DNA of 64,000 nucleotides from Caldilineaceae bacterium (GCA_020433455.1 JAGRCP010000006.1:1-64000); one strand, 5' to 3'; shown: positions 18,937-28,272, counted from the stretch's first letter. Made by a program: numbers and translations. The notes: a model not told the origin generated them from the letters alone.

Positions 18937-19326
18937 ATGGCTGAGTATATCGAAGCAATTGGACGCCGTAAGACTGCCACCGCTCGGGTGCGCATCTATC
19001 CCGGTCAGGGTGAAATTGTCGTCAATGACAAGCCCATGGATGAATATTTTGGCCGCGCCCTGGATCGCATGATCCTCATGCAGCCCTTAAATCTGACGGG
19101 TACGGCTGCTGCATACAACATCAGCGTCCACGTACGGGGCGGCGGTGAAGGCGGCCAGGCCTCGGCTGTGCGTCACGGCATCTCCCGCGCGCTGATCAAG
19201 TCGGATGAGAATTTGCGCCCTGTGCTGAAGTCCGCCGGTTACCTGACGCGCGACGCCCGCGCCAAGGAGCGCAAGAAGCCCGGTCTGGTTCGCGCACGTC
19301 GCGCCAAGCAGTACACGAAGCGCTAA
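18937..19326 (+). CDS. rpsI: 30S ribosomal protein S9
   Basis: A 129-residue S9, start [19 protein letters not shown], ending [16 protein letters not shown]; the C-terminal tail reaches the P-site tRNA. The ATG at 18937 has AGGAG 10 nt upstream. The frame is open to 18868 inside rplM, but the family start is at 18937. It is the last gene of the ribosomal cluster. Confidence 0.97.
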   Translation: MAEYIEAIGRRKTATARVRIYPGQGEIVVNDKPMDEYFGRALDRMILMQPLNLTGTAAAYNISVHVRGGGEGGQASAVRHGISRALIKSDENLRPVLKSAGYLTRDARAKERKKPGLVRARRAKQYTKR

Positions 19327-19388
19327 TTTTGCCGCCGGGCAGGACGCACTTACTGGTTCGTCGCCGGGTGAATGGAAGTACAGAGGGG

Positions 19389-19418
19389 GCCTTCCGAATT
19401 TTCGGAAGGCTCTTTTTT
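19389..19418 (+). terminator. Rho-independent terminator of the ribosomal cluster
   Basis: GCCTTCCGAA (19389-19398) pairs perfectly with TTCGGAAGGC (19401-19410) around TT, followed by TCTTTTTT. This is a classic intrinsic terminator after rpsI. Confidence 0.9.
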
Positions 19419-19454
19419 GGTTTTGTAATTGTCTGCCAATAACATCGCGATATC

Positions 19455-20060
19455 ATGTTGATCCGAACAGGCTTGCTGGCCGTTTCCACCCTAAACGATC
19501 AAACGTTGGACGCCATCACGCATACCTTGGGCGCGCGCGTGCCGAATGTCCGGGTGACGAACGTGCAGGCCATCGGCAGCCAGCGTCATTGGATCGCCGA
19601 CACCCTCATGCAGTGGTGTGACGAGGAAGAGTTGGACCTGGTTTTGACTCTGGGCGGGACGTTGCCTGCACCGGGGCCGTCCGTCCGGGAGACGATGCCC
19701 GAGGCCATAAACGACGTAATCGAGCGTCCCTTGCCCGGCCTGGCCGAAGCCATGCGCAGCCATGCCGCAGCGGAAACGCGTCTGGCCTATCTGGAACGAT
19801 GCGTGGCGGGCATTCGCGGGCGTACGCTGCTGCTTGCTCTGCCTCAGGGTACGGCCGGCGCTTTGCTTTTTTTAACCGGCGTGATTGACTTGATCGAGCC
19901 GGTTGTCGCCCACCTGCACGAACTGCCCCATGCGCTGATTGCAGAGGATGAACTAACGCTCGTTGCGGACGAGGAGATTGAGCCAGCGGCAGACGAGCCG
20001 CAGAATTCGGGGCTAAATGCGGCTGATTTTGCGGCCTTCCGCCGTAGACGCGGCAAGTAA
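19455..20060 (+). CDS. MoaB/MogA-fold protein (molybdopterin-binding domain)
   Basis: A 201-residue protein. Residues about 1-150 show the MogA/MoaB order: a conserved LDLVLTLGG turn, a PEAINDVI helix, then GIRGRTLLLALPQGT, matching the family's NLPGSP region. The family GGTG turn is replaced by GGTLPAPGPS and the PRD motif is not intact, so catalysis of MPT adenylylation is doubtful. The last 45 residues are acidic and variable. No other molybdenum cofactor gene is nearby. Family fold is likely; exact role is unknown. Confidence 0.75.
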   Translation: MLIRTGLLAVSTLNDQTLDAITHTLGARVPNVRVTNVQAIGSQRHWIADTLMQWCDEEELDLVLTLGGTLPAPGPSVRETMPEAINDVIERPLPGLAEAMRSHAAAETRLAYLERCVAGIRGRTLLLALPQGTAGALLFLTGVIDLIEPVVAHLHELPHALIAEDELTLVADEEIEPAADEPQNSGLNAADFAAFRRRRGK

Positions 20061-20081
20061 AATCGCAAGACCCGCGCAACA

Positions 20082-20134
20082 AAAGAGCGTGGCAGCATGC
20101 GTCTGGTTGGGACGGGCTGCCACGCTCTTTGCTT
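20082..20134. terminator. Bidirectional terminator between the MogA-like gene and tal
   Basis: AAAGAGCGTGGCAGC (20082-20096) pairs over 15 bp with GCTGCCACGCTCTTT (20116-20130). A-rich sequence lies on one side and TTTGCTTTT on the other, as expected between two convergent genes. Confidence 0.85.
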
Positions 20135-20163
20135 TTGCCGTGCCGGGATTTACTAGCGCTCGA

Positions 20164-21291
20164 TCAGGACGAAGCAGGCATTGCCTTTCGCTGAGTTTCG
20201 ATGACCTCCATCAATTCCTGAAAGGCGTCGGCAAATTTTTGTACCCCCTCAGCTTCCAACTCGTCCGTCACCTGGTCGATGGAGATGCCGACAGTCGCGA
20301 GTTTGACCATATCTTCGGATGCCTCGCCTACGCCTGCGTCTACCGTGCGCTTCACCTTGCCGTGATCCAGTAGTGCGTCCAGCGTATTGGGCGGCATGGT
20401 GTTAACCGTGTAAGGACCTATCAGCGTTTCCACGTAGAGCAGATCCGGGTAGGCGGGATTTTTGGTGCTGGTGCTGGCCCACAGCGGACGCTGGGCATGT
20501 GCGCCGGCTGCCGCCAGCGCGTCCCAACGCGGTCCGGCGAAGACTTCCTTAAACTGGGCGTAAGCCAGCTTAGCGTTGGCAACCGCGATCTTGCCTTGCA
20601 GCTGGGCATATTCGTTGCTCCGGCCCGGATTTTCCGCCTTGAGCTGTTCCAGGCGCTTATCAATATTGGCGTCAACCCGGCTGACGAAGAAGCTGGCGAC
20701 CGAGGCCAGGCCATCAATGGGCAAGCCTGCATCGCGCCGGGCTTCCAATCCGCTGATGTACGCTTCCTTGACCGCAGCATACCGGTCCAGGCTGAAGATC
20801 AAGGTCACGTTGATGTTGATGCCGTCGGCCGTCAGCCGGCGAATGGCCTCCAGCCCTGCTTCCGTCGCCGGCACCTTGACCATGAGATTGGGGCGGTTCA
20901 CCCATTTGTGAAGGCGGCGCGCCTCGGCAATGGTAGCCTCGGTATCGTAGGCCAGATCCGGAGCCACTTCCAGACTGACAAAGCCGTCCTGCCCGCGGTT
21001 GGCGTCGTAGACCGGGCGCAGCACATCGGCCGCGGCCTGGATATCCGCCACGGCCAATTCCTCAAAGATGGCCTTCACGTCTTTGTCGCCGACAGCCAGG
21101 CGTCGGATATCGTCATCGTAGGCCTGGCTGTTGCTGATGGCCTCTTTGAAGATGGCCGGATTGGACGTGACGCCGCCGATGCCTTCCTCTACCAAATCGG
21201 CTAACTCGCCGGATTGAATCATGCTGCGTTCGATAAAATCGAGCCAGACGCTCTGGCCCTCCCCGCGCAATTCTTGAAGTTGATTTGCCAT
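20164..21291 (-). CDS. tal: Transaldolase
   Basis: A 375-residue transaldolase of the longer, glucose-6-phosphate-isomerase-associated type. It transfers dihydroxyacetone units between sugar phosphates in the pentose phosphate pathway. The Schiff-base lysine is K139 in [29 protein letters not shown] and [13 protein letters not shown] are conserved. GAGAGG lies before the ATG at 21291. A monocistronic transcript is likely, with its own promoter and a shared terminator. Confidence 0.96.
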   Translation of the reverse strand: MANQLQELRGEGQSVWLDFIERSMIQSGELADLVEEGIGGVTSNPAIFKEAISNSQAYDDDIRRLAVGDKDVKAIFEELAVADIQAAADVLRPVYDANRGQDGFVSLEVAPDLAYDTEATIAEARRLHKWVNRPNLMVKVPATEAGLEAIRRLTADGININVTLIFSLDRYAAVKEAYISGLEARRDAGLPIDGLASVASFFVSRVDANIDKRLEQLKAENPGRSNEYAQLQGKIAVANAKLAYAQFKEVFAGPRWDALAAAGAHAQRPLWASTSTKNPAYPDLLYVETLIGPYTVNTMPPNTLDALLDHGKVKRTVDAGVGEASEDMVKLATVGISIDQVTDELEAEGVQKFADAFQELMEVIETQRKAMPASS

Positions 21292-21354
21292 AGAGTCGTT
21301 CCTCTCAGGTCATAGACAGTCAGATGGAAAGTTGCAGGCGGACTGCTTTCCGAC

Positions 21355-21360
21355 ATTATA
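21355..21360 (-). promoter_or_regulatory. -10 element for tal
   Basis: A perfect TATAAT lies on the minus strand about 64 nt upstream of the tal start codon. The -35 box is not clear (TTTCAG at suitable distance). It would give a leader of about 57 nt. Confidence 0.45.
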
Positions 21361-21454
21361 CCGCACAATCCTGAGCCTGAAAGCGGTGCGATGCGTGAGC
21401 TTCCTCTCCATAACCATTACGCTTTACGCATCGCACCGCCGGAAACGGCTGTGA

Positions 21455-23125
21455 TTAATTTCCTCTGTTCGACGCTCCGCCCATGCCGCCCGCGGGCGGA
21501 CCGCCTAGTCCGCCGTCAGGCGGTCTGCCCCCCATGAAGCCGGAATTGCTCTCGCTGCTGGGCGCAGTTGTGCTGCCGACCACCAGATCGCCTGCTTGCA
21601 GATCTGAACTGGTGATGACGGTCCATTCTCCTTGGATGGAGCCTGTTGCCACGGGTACGTTCACCGCTGCCCCGTTGCGCACTACGGTGACGGTCGTCTG
21701 GCCGCCGGCGCTATGCAAGGCGTTGCTGGGAGCCAGGAGCGCGCCTTCCTGCGCGGCCGAACTGTTCTCGATAGTTGCTACAGCCGTCATGCCCGGCCGC
21801 ACTTTGGTCAGATCGCCTGCCGTGAGTTGGATGGTGACATCGTAGGTGACGACGCTGGAATCGCTCTCCGCAGCAGGGGCGACGGACGTAACCACGCCGC
21901 TGAAAGTCTGGCCGGTGAGCGCGCTGATTTCAATCGCAGCATTCTGGCCGACCTCTACCTGGGCGATATCTACTTCCGCTACCTGGATGGTCAATTTGAG
22001 ATCCGTGATGTCGGCCATGGTGGCTACTGTTGCATTGTTGCTCAGCTTTTGGCCTGCAATTGCGTCCAGGGTGAGCAGTGCGCCGTCCACGGGCGCGCGG
22101 ATGGTGGCTGCATCCAGATTGGCGTAGGCTGCTTCCAGGTCAAGCAGGGCTTGTTCCAGGCTGATGCGCGCAGACTCGATTTCCGCGGCGTCAGGGCCGG
22201 CCAGGAGATCGGCCAGCGTCGACTCAGCGTCGGTTACCTGGGCTTGCGCGGCCGCGATCTCGGCCGGCGTGGGCGAATTTTCCAGCTCTCCCAGGCTTGC
22301 CTGCGCGCTCTGTGCGCTGCTCAGCGCGGATTGTAATTCGGATGCAGCCGGGGGCGCAGTCGCTTCAACATAGGCGGCATTGGCTGATTCATACTCAATC
22401 GTGGCCGTCTGGAGGTCAGACGCTTGGGAACTCGCGCCCGCGTTGCCCTGCCAGGCAATTTGGTCATATGCGCGTTGGGCGTCGGCTAACGTTACTTCCG
22501 CCTTGCGCAGGGATGCGCCCAGCTGGGTCAACTCTTCCTGGCTGGCTCCGGCCTGCAATTCGCTGACGTTATTCCAGGCTGCGGAGGCGCTGCTGCGGGC
22601 GGCGGCTAACTCTTCGTCCGATGGCCCCGCCTGGACGTCAGCCAGATTTTCCTGCGCTTCCAGCAGGTTGGCCTGGGCCACGGCGATCTCGGCTGCGCCG
22701 GTTTCTTCCGACGCCTGGGTCAGTTGGTTCTTGGCTGCGGACACCGATAATTCGGCGTTTTTGGCCGTTCGTTCCAGGTCGGTTGTCCTTAGCCTTACCA
22801 ATGCCTCGCCGGCCTGTACGTTATCGCCCACAGACGCGTACACATCGATTACCTGGCCGTCTACATCAGCCGTCACGTAAATTTCATTAGCCAAAGCAAT
22901 GTTGCCCGATGCGCTGACCGAACTGAGAATCTGATCGGCGGAGAGCAGGGCTACGGTGGAAGGGGCGCTGAGAGAGCCCTCTTCTGTGGCATTGGTTTGG
23001 CCGGGCGATGCAGTAGATAACGTATTTTGCAGCCAGGCAGGCTGCTTCTGCCAAATGTAGTATCCGCTTCCCAGCAGAATTATCAGCGCTAATCCCCAAA
23101 TTATCGCTTTGCGTGAAATATACAT
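21455..23125 (-). CDS. Efflux membrane fusion protein (HlyD/MacA-like)
   Basis: A 556-residue protein. A membrane anchor spans residues 9-25. A biotinyl-lipoyl-like half (YVTADVDGQVIDVYASVGDNVQAGE) is followed by a very long alanine/glutamine-rich coiled coil (about residues 120-345), the second lipoyl half (ATIRAPVDGALL), beta-barrel domains and a glycine-rich tail. It links a MacB-type transporter to the outer part of the envelope. AAGGAT precedes the ATG. It is 79 nt downstream of the permease, in the same direction. Confidence 0.9.
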   Translation of the reverse strand: MYISRKAIIWGLALIILLGSGYYIWQKQPAWLQNTLSTASPGQTNATEEGSLSAPSTVALLSADQILSSVSASGNIALANEIYVTADVDGQVIDVYASVGDNVQAGEALVRLRTTDLERTAKNAELSVSAAKNQLTQASEETGAAEIAVAQANLLEAQENLADVQAGPSDEELAAARSSASAAWNNVSELQAGASQEELTQLGASLRKAEVTLADAQRAYDQIAWQGNAGASSQASDLQTATIEYESANAAYVEATAPPAASELQSALSSAQSAQASLGELENSPTPAEIAAAQAQVTDAESTLADLLAGPDAAEIESARISLEQALLDLEAAYANLDAATIRAPVDGALLTLDAIAGQKLSNNATVATMADITDLKLTIQVAEVDIAQVEVGQNAAIEISALTGQTFSGVVTSVAPAAESDSSVVTYDVTIQLTAGDLTKVRPGMTAVATIENSSAAQEGALLAPSNALHSAGGQTTVTVVRNGAAVNVPVATGSIQGEWTVITSSDLQAGDLVVGSTTAPSSESNSGFMGGRPPDGGLGGPPAGGMGGASNRGN

Positions 23126-23204
23126 AATTGAATCATCCTTATCGAAATTGTCGTTATTCAGTCACCTGGGTTTTATTTGAGCGTGACTGAACAATACTCT
23201 AAGA

Positions 23205-24407
23205 TTATTCGTAGCGGAGCGCGTCAATAGGATCTAACCGGGTTGCGCGCAGTGCGGGATATAGGCCGAAAATGAACCCGCTGCCTGTACTGACCACCAG
23301 GGCCAAGCCCACCGCCCATGGTTGGATGATGATTTGGAAGGGCATAAAGCCGACATTCCCCAAAAAGTAGGCCGCGCCGTAGCTGATGCCCACGCCGATC
23401 AGCCCGCCCAATGCGCACAGCACCAGCGCCTCAATGAGAAACTGGAGCAGGATGTCGTTGTTGTGGGCGCCGACCGCCTTGCGCAGGCCGATTTCCCGGG
23501 TGCGTTCCGTGACCGAGACCAGCATAATGTTCATAATGCCGATACCGCCTACGACCAGGCTCACCGCACCGATGCTGCCCAGGAGCGCGCTGAGGGTGCC
23601 GGAGATATCGCTGGCCATTTCCAGCATGTCCGCCTGATTCATAATGCGAAAATCATTGCCGTCTTCCGCGGCCAGGCCATGACGCAGGCGCAGGACCCGT
23701 TCGATCTCACCTTCTGCCGTGTCCAGCTCATCTCCTGAGACAACCTGAACGATGATGGAAGAAAGATTGTAGCTGCCCCGGTAGTGCGAGGCGTTGAAGA
23801 GACGGGTTTGCGCCGTACCCAGCGGCACATAGACTGTTTCATCTGATGAAAAGCCGCTGCCTACTTCTTCGAGTACGCCGATAACGGTGAAGAGATTGTT
23901 TTCGATACGAATCGTCTCGCCTACCGGATCCAGACCACTGAAGAGGTCATCGGCTACCGTCCAACCCAACACGGCAACGCTCTCATTTTTCTCTTCCTGC
24001 TCCTCGGTCAGATACGCGCCCGCGGCCATGGCGCCGTTGCTGATTCCCAAGTAATTGGCCGTGGCGCCCGTCACCTGATAACTTTCTTCCGTATCGCCCC
24101 GGGTAACCGAAGCGTTGGATGAATATTGGGCTGCCAGCGCATTGATCTCGGGGATGACGGCAGGATCAGCGAGGGTAGCTGCGTCTTGCATGGTGAGGGT
24201 AGACGAGCCGGATGCACTAATGGTCAGGAGATTCGTCCCGCTGCTTTCGATGCGCTCAGTGATGCTTGCCGCCGCGCCGCTGCCCATGCCCACGGTGGTG
24301 AGCACCGCGGCGACGCCAATAATGATGCCCAGCATGGTGAGCGCCGCGCGCAGTTTATGGGCCCGAATGCTTTCCAGCGAGACGCGCACGTAACGGAAAA
24401 TTTTCAT
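23205..24407 (-). CDS. MacB-type ABC transporter permease
   Basis: A 400-residue permease with the MacB layout: one N-terminal membrane helix (LTMLGIIIGVAAVLTTVGMG), a large extracytoplasmic domain (about residues 50-265), then three helices and the ERTREIGLRKAVGA coupling motif. ATPase activity resides in the separate upstream gene. Its start overlaps the ATPase stop by 4 bp. Substrate may be a peptide, drug or lipid; it cannot be deduced here. Confidence 0.94.
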   Translation of the reverse strand: MKIFRYVRVSLESIRAHKLRAALTMLGIIIGVAAVLTTVGMGSGAAASITERIESSGTNLLTISASGSSTLTMQDAATLADPAVIPEINALAAQYSSNASVTRGDTEESYQVTGATANYLGISNGAMAAGAYLTEEQEEKNESVAVLGWTVADDLFSGLDPVGETIRIENNLFTVIGVLEEVGSGFSSDETVYVPLGTAQTRLFNASHYRGSYNLSSIIVQVVSGDELDTAEGEIERVLRLRHGLAAEDGNDFRIMNQADMLEMASDISGTLSALLGSIGAVSLVVGGIGIMNIMLVSVTERTREIGLRKAVGAHNNDILLQFLIEALVLCALGGLIGVGISYGAAYFLGNVGFMPFQIIIQPWAVGLALVVSTGSGFIFGLYPALRATRLDPIDALRYE

Positions 24408-25183
24408 GTCATTGCCTCTATTGCTTCTTCTACGGCCGCTTCTTCGATGGTCGCTCCGTCCGCGGCAACATTACGCTCGTCACTGAGGATTTTGCCGTCC
24501 TGGATCGTGACGATGCGGGCGGCCTGCTTGGCAATATTCATGTCATGGGTGACGACGATGAGGGTAATGCCCTGCTGATTCAGTTCCTTAAACAGGGCCA
24601 TGACTTCAGACCCTGTTTTTGTGTCCAGCGCGCCCGTCGGCTCATCGGCCAGCAGGATGCTGGGATCGTTGACCAGCGCCCGGGCAATGGCGACGCGTTG
24701 TTGCTGACCGCCGGAAAGTTCATCCGGCTTGTGGTCCGTGCGATCGCCCAGGCCGACCCGGGCCAATGCGTTGCCGGCGCGCTGCTTCATCTCCCGGCGT
24801 CCGACGCCCGAATAGAAGAGCGGCAGTTCCACCTGGCGTTGGGCGCTGTTGCGCGCCAGCAGGTTGAAGCGCTGGAAAACGAAGCCGATCTCCTGATTGC
24901 GCAGATCCGCGGTTTGGTTGGACGACAGGCGATTCGTTTCAGTGCCGCGAATGGCATAGCGACCGGTCGTCGGCCGGTCCAAAAGCCCGATCATGTTCAT
25001 CAGGGTGCTCTTGCCCGAGCCGCTGGGGCCGATGATGGCGACATATTCGCCTTCTTCGATGGTCAAGGAGACGTCGTTGAGGGCATGGACGGTTGTTGCG
25101 CCCATTTCGTAAATTTTACTCAGTTGCTCGATTTGAATTACCGGGGGCCTGTCTGAGCCCGTCTGATTGTTTTCTTGCTTCAT
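24404..25183 (-). CDS. MacB/LolD-type ABC transporter ATPase
   Basis: A 259-residue ATPase. Walker A GPSGSGKST, Q-loop FVFQRFNLL, signature LSGGQQQRVAIARAL, Walker B ILLADEPTGALD and the H-loop VTHD are all present. It energises the adjacent permease. The C-terminal 30 residues are acidic and alanine-rich. The gene is the second of a four-gene minus-strand operon. Confidence 0.95.
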   Translation of the reverse strand: MKQENNQTGSDRPPVIQIEQLSKIYEMGATTVHALNDVSLTIEEGEYVAIIGPSGSGKSTLMNMIGLLDRPTTGRYAIRGTETNRLSSNQTADLRNQEIGFVFQRFNLLARNSAQRQVELPLFYSGVGRREMKQRAGNALARVGLGDRTDHKPDELSGGQQQRVAIARALVNDPSILLADEPTGALDTKTGSEVMALFKELNQQGITLIVVTHDMNIAKQAARIVTIQDGKILSDERNVAADGATIEEAAVEEAIEAMT

Positions 25184-25270
25184 CGTTCGGCTTTCTGACC
25201 TGCTTCATTGAGGCGTGAATATCACGCCGAAAATTTGACGGCTTTTTCCTGTTTGAATTGAGCGAATCGT

Positions 25271-25290
25271 GGGGACACGAGATGTCGCTT
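25271..25290 (+). repeat. Partial copy of repeat E
   Basis: GGGACACGAGATG followed by GGCGG resembles one arm of the 22-bp inverted repeat at 29934-30009 (12 of 13 bases in the first part). It lies in the 121-nt gap between the propeller gene and the ATPase gene. Confidence 0.4.
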
Positions 25291-25304
25291 GGCGGTTTTC
25301 CTGT

Positions 25305-27377
25305 TTAGGGTCCCCAACTCACGGACTGATCATCGCCGAATGTATAGTCGAGGGATATATTCAGATCAAGGGGATGCTGGTTGCTGCCGTCGGCATCCAT
25401 GATCCATATTCGCCAGGGTCCCGTTGAGCCGCCTGCGGCCCGGTTACTCAGGAAGACGATCTGTTCTCCGTCCGGACTGTAGGCCGGAGCCACGTTGCTG
25501 GGCAGCTCGCCGGCCAGCGTTGTCGTCGGGTGCGTCAGGGCGGTCATGCCGCTGCCGTCCGGGTTGATCACGTATATTTCCCAGTGACTGCCTTCCTTCA
25601 TCTGGAAGGCAATTTGGCCGCCGTCCGGCTGCCAATCCGGGTCGTGGTAGAAGGGCTTCAGGTAGTCAAACGCCACCTCATAATTGGCGCTCTCATCGCC
25701 ATCCTGGGTAATCTGAAGGCCGGAAGATGATTGATAGACGATGCCCGCTTCGTTCCAGTCCCCGGCCCGGGCCGAACTCAGGCCAGGGAGATCGTGGTAT
25801 TGTCCGCCGTCGCGGTCAACGGCCGCCAGGTGATATTGATATTGTTTGACCAGGGGAAATTCCATGCCTTCCGGCGCTCCATCGGGAAAGCGCAGCTTGA
25901 ATTCGCTGGGCGGGATGCACATGTTGCGTCCCATGTCGTAGCACTCGTTGTACTCATCCCCGCGCGTAAAGAGAATCCAGGCGCCGTCCGGGCTCCATTT
26001 GGGCGAGGAGAGACGCGTGCGCTCGGCGAAGATTCGGCGTTCATTGCCGCCGTCAATGCTGATGAGGTAGATGCCGTTTTCGCCGCCGTCGCGCGTAAAT
26101 GCCACCGTCCCGCCATCCGGGCTAACGGCGGGATCAAAGCCGGCCGTCAATGCGCGCAGCGCGCCGCTTTGCGGGGTGTAGGCGTAGATCATTCCGCCCG
26201 GTTTGCTCTGGAAGACCAGCGTGCCGCTCACTCCTGCCGCGGCGGCCGTATAGGTTGTTGTGGCAGCGGCAGTTGTAACCGGCGCGGCGACAGTTTGGAG
26301 CGATGAACTTGATTCCTGATAAGGCTGCGCGTTGCTTTCATCAGCGGCAAGCGGCAGCTCCTCCAGGGGATGGTCCAGTGTCAGGTACTCGGCTGCTACC
26401 CAGCCGAATTGACTATTATCTAACGCCACCTTGATCCAAGCGCCGGTCGCATCGCGCGCCAACGCGGAAAACTCCTCCTGGGAATAGGCCTTGGCGATGA
26501 TGGTAAAATCGGCGCCGGGGCCGGAGCGAACGTTGAGCCGACTGCCGGTCAACTGAACGGTAGCCGTGACGCCGGTTGGGTTAGCCGCCATGTCGCCGGT
26601 CATGTTATCCGCCGCGGCCGGCGGCGGATTTTCCGCGGGGGGCAGGGGCATCGTGTCGGTCAGACGAAGCGTTTCTGTGAGCGACAGGGTGGCCGTTAAG
26701 GGAGGTTCCTGCCTGATCCCTTCGGAATCTGAGGCGGGCATCTCCGTTCCGGTTGTCGCCGCCGATTTTTCTTCGCTCATCGGGTCGATTTCCAACCGCG
26801 TTGTGTCTACAGGCGCGACCGATTCTTGTACGGGTAACCTGGTCAAGCCAAAGGCGATTACCTGTTCGCGCAGGGCCCAGCCGCGTTCGCCGTCGATTTC
26901 TACATAGAGCAGCGACGTGTCTGCATTGCGGGCCACGACTGTCATGCTTTCGGCCAACGGGTAGCGGCGAACGCTTCCATCCGCCAGCAGTACGTTGACG
27001 CCGTTCAGGTTGGCCAGGGCGTCAATGGCTGAGGCGGAAGGAGTGAACGCGGCAGCGGGCGCGGGCGGGGCGCTGGGCGTTAGCGTGGCGTCAGCTGCCG
27101 CGGCAGGCCGTCGGCCTGAACCGGGAAAACCGGTTCCCGGCGGAAATTCGCCGTTGCCGGGAGGCTGTCCGTTGCCCGGGCCTCCGCCCGGCGGCGCAAC
27201 CGCAGTTGCCCCAGGGGAGGGCGCATCTTGGGCGGGTTGCGGCGTGGCGTTTTCCTGGGCAAGCAGGACGCTGGCGCGGGGCAGGATGAATCCGCTCTGC
27301 CAAAAGAGCAGAGATATGACGCCAATTCCAATGGTTATCAGGAAGGCTTTTTTTGGGCGGAGATGAATAGTGGACAT
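25305..27377 (-). CDS. Secreted/anchored SH3b and TolB-type beta-propeller protein
   Basis: A 690-residue protein. The start at 27377 (MSTIHLRPKKAFL) has AGGAAA about 8 nt upstream; the frame is open to 27524 but that part crosses repeat B. A membrane/signal segment spans about residues 11-35, then a Pro/Gly-rich linker, an SH3-like stretch (about 125-190), a clear SH3b domain (LNVRSGPGADFTIIAKA, about 285-345) and PD40/WD40-like blades with SPDG motifs (to the end). It heads the efflux operon, so it may sense or bind the exported ligand; this is inference. Confidence 0.88.
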   Translation of the reverse strand: MSTIHLRPKKAFLITIGIGVISLLFWQSGFILPRASVLLAQENATPQPAQDAPSPGATAVAPPGGGPGNGQPPGNGEFPPGTGFPGSGRRPAAAADATLTPSAPPAPAAAFTPSASAIDALANLNGVNVLLADGSVRRYPLAESMTVVARNADTSLLYVEIDGERGWALREQVIAFGLTRLPVQESVAPVDTTRLEIDPMSEEKSAATTGTEMPASDSEGIRQEPPLTATLSLTETLRLTDTMPLPPAENPPPAAADNMTGDMAANPTGVTATVQLTGSRLNVRSGPGADFTIIAKAYSQEEFSALARDATGAWIKVALDNSQFGWVAAEYLTLDHPLEELPLAADESNAQPYQESSSSLQTVAAPVTTAAATTTYTAAAAGVSGTLVFQSKPGGMIYAYTPQSGALRALTAGFDPAVSPDGGTVAFTRDGGENGIYLISIDGGNERRIFAERTRLSSPKWSPDGAWILFTRGDEYNECYDMGRNMCIPPSEFKLRFPDGAPEGMEFPLVKQYQYHLAAVDRDGGQYHDLPGLSSARAGDWNEAGIVYQSSSGLQITQDGDESANYEVAFDYLKPFYHDPDWQPDGGQIAFQMKEGSHWEIYVINPDGSGMTALTHPTTTLAGELPSNVAPAYSPDGEQIVFLSNRAAGGSTGPWRIWIMDADGSNQHPLDLNISLDYTFGDDQSVSWGP

Positions 27378-27429
27378 GAAGATATTTCCTGTTGTGGCGA
27401 GATAAAACCACCCGTTTGTTCCGGGCGTT

Positions 27430-27507
27430 GTTACTGTAGAGCCTCCAGAAGGTTCCTCTCCGGAACCGGTGTGTTTTCTGTAGATCCTCCCGGCGGGATA
27501 TGTATAA
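27430..27507 (-). repeat. Dispersed repeat B, copy 1
   Basis: On the minus strand the order is CCCGCCGGGAGGATC, ACAGAA, CCGGTTCCGGAGAGGAACC, TTCTGGAGGC and TACAGTAAC. The copy at 59851-59927 shows the same blocks in the same order and spacing with scattered substitutions. GGTTCC/GGAACC forms a stem. It lies in the long leader of the propeller gene. Confidence 0.65.
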
Positions 27508-27591
27508 TTACCGGGCGTTTCCAAATTGCCGCGCGCTCGAATTCCATGGCCGGATCGATTAGATCGACTCTGGGTCCTCTCCCATTGTTCT

Positions 27592-27597
27592 ATTGTA
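27592..27597 (-). promoter_or_regulatory. -10 element of the efflux operon
   Basis: TACAAT on the minus strand, 5 of 6 to consensus. The -35 position (27615-27620) has no consensus box and is covered by the direct repeats at 27617-27648, as expected for an activator-dependent promoter. The predicted leader is about 208 nt and includes repeat B copy 1. Confidence 0.5.
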
Positions 27598-27616
27598 GGC
27601 AGGAACTATTGCGTCT

Positions 27617-27648
27617 ATGTGATGAAATTGTGAAGAAGTTGTGAAGAA
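27617..27648. promoter_or_regulatory. Triple 11-bp direct repeat, OmpR/PhoB-like operator
   Basis: Three units with an exact 11-bp period: ATGTGATGAAA (27617), TTGTGAAGAAG (27628) and TTGTGAAGAA (27639). Direct repeats at one helical turn are the usual site type for winged-helix response regulators of the OmpR/PhoB family. The spacing to the -10 box suits class II activation. No response regulator gene lies in the window. Confidence 0.55.
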
Positions 27649-27735
27649 TGGAGCAAACGAGGATGGCCTTCTGTCGATTGCAGAGTCGGCAGAAGGGGCG
27701 TGCGGGTGATTTGTCCCAGTGATTTATCCGGGGCG

Positions 27736-28221
27736 TCAGGCGATGACCATATCGAAGAAATGCCAGCCGCTCATGTCGGGCGGCTCAATGCCCAGCCGGG
27801 TGAGGATAGCCGCTACTTGCGCACGATGCTCGGTAGCATGGTTAATGGTCTGGGTGAGGATGACGCTCTTGGGAACGTTTATCATCTCGCCGTCCCAATT
27901 GACCGCAACGACGTCATCAGGCTGAACGGTCGGCGCCCACTCGATCAAGCCTGCGCCGGAAGCTCGCAACATTTCCGCCATTTCGGCAATTGAAGGCGCC
28001 TGATCACGTGAAGCGCTGTAGGGTCGGCCGGTGCTGATACGGGTGAAGTAAGAGCGTTCGGATAGGGTGATGTGCTGCAATGTGCTGCGGATTGAGCCGA
28101 ACGTGCCGACCAGCGTAGCGTCCAGTTGCTCGTCGGTCAAGCCGGCGCATGCATCCAGCAGGCGTAAGTTGGCCCACAGGTTGTGGCGGAAGAGGGTTGT
28201 AAGGGCGTCATCAGCGGCCAT
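27736..28221 (-). CDS. DinB-family four-helix metalloprotein
   Basis: A 161-residue DinB/YfiT-like protein. The three metal-binding histidines of the family are visible: H50 (LQH), H128 and H132 (HATEH). Members are often thiol-dependent transferases or stress-induced proteins; the substrate here is unknown. The start at 28221 is chosen because AAGGAG is 8 nt upstream. It is probably transcribed with, or just after, the BMP transporter operon. Confidence 0.88.
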   Translation of the reverse strand: MAADDALTTLFRHNLWANLRLLDACAGLTDEQLDATLVGTFGSIRSTLQHITLSERSYFTRISTGRPYSASRDQAPSIAEMAEMLRASGAGLIEWAPTVQPDDVVAVNWDGEMINVPKSVILTQTINHATEHRAQVAAILTRLGIEPPDMSGWHFFDMVIA

Positions 28222-28272
28222 GGCTGTCGTCTCCTTTTGGCAGATAAAACTCATGCAGTTCGATTTCGGCCG

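Noticed and set aside
25206-25240. Possible fifth copy of repeat A (ATATCACGCCGAAAATTTG)
   Set aside because: Only about ten bases match the right end of repeat A, and no stem or left end is present.
27378-27524. Upstream extension of the propeller gene to a TTG at 27524
   Set aside because: The extension reads through repeat B, lacks an SD, and would precede a normal signal segment that already has its own SD and ATG.
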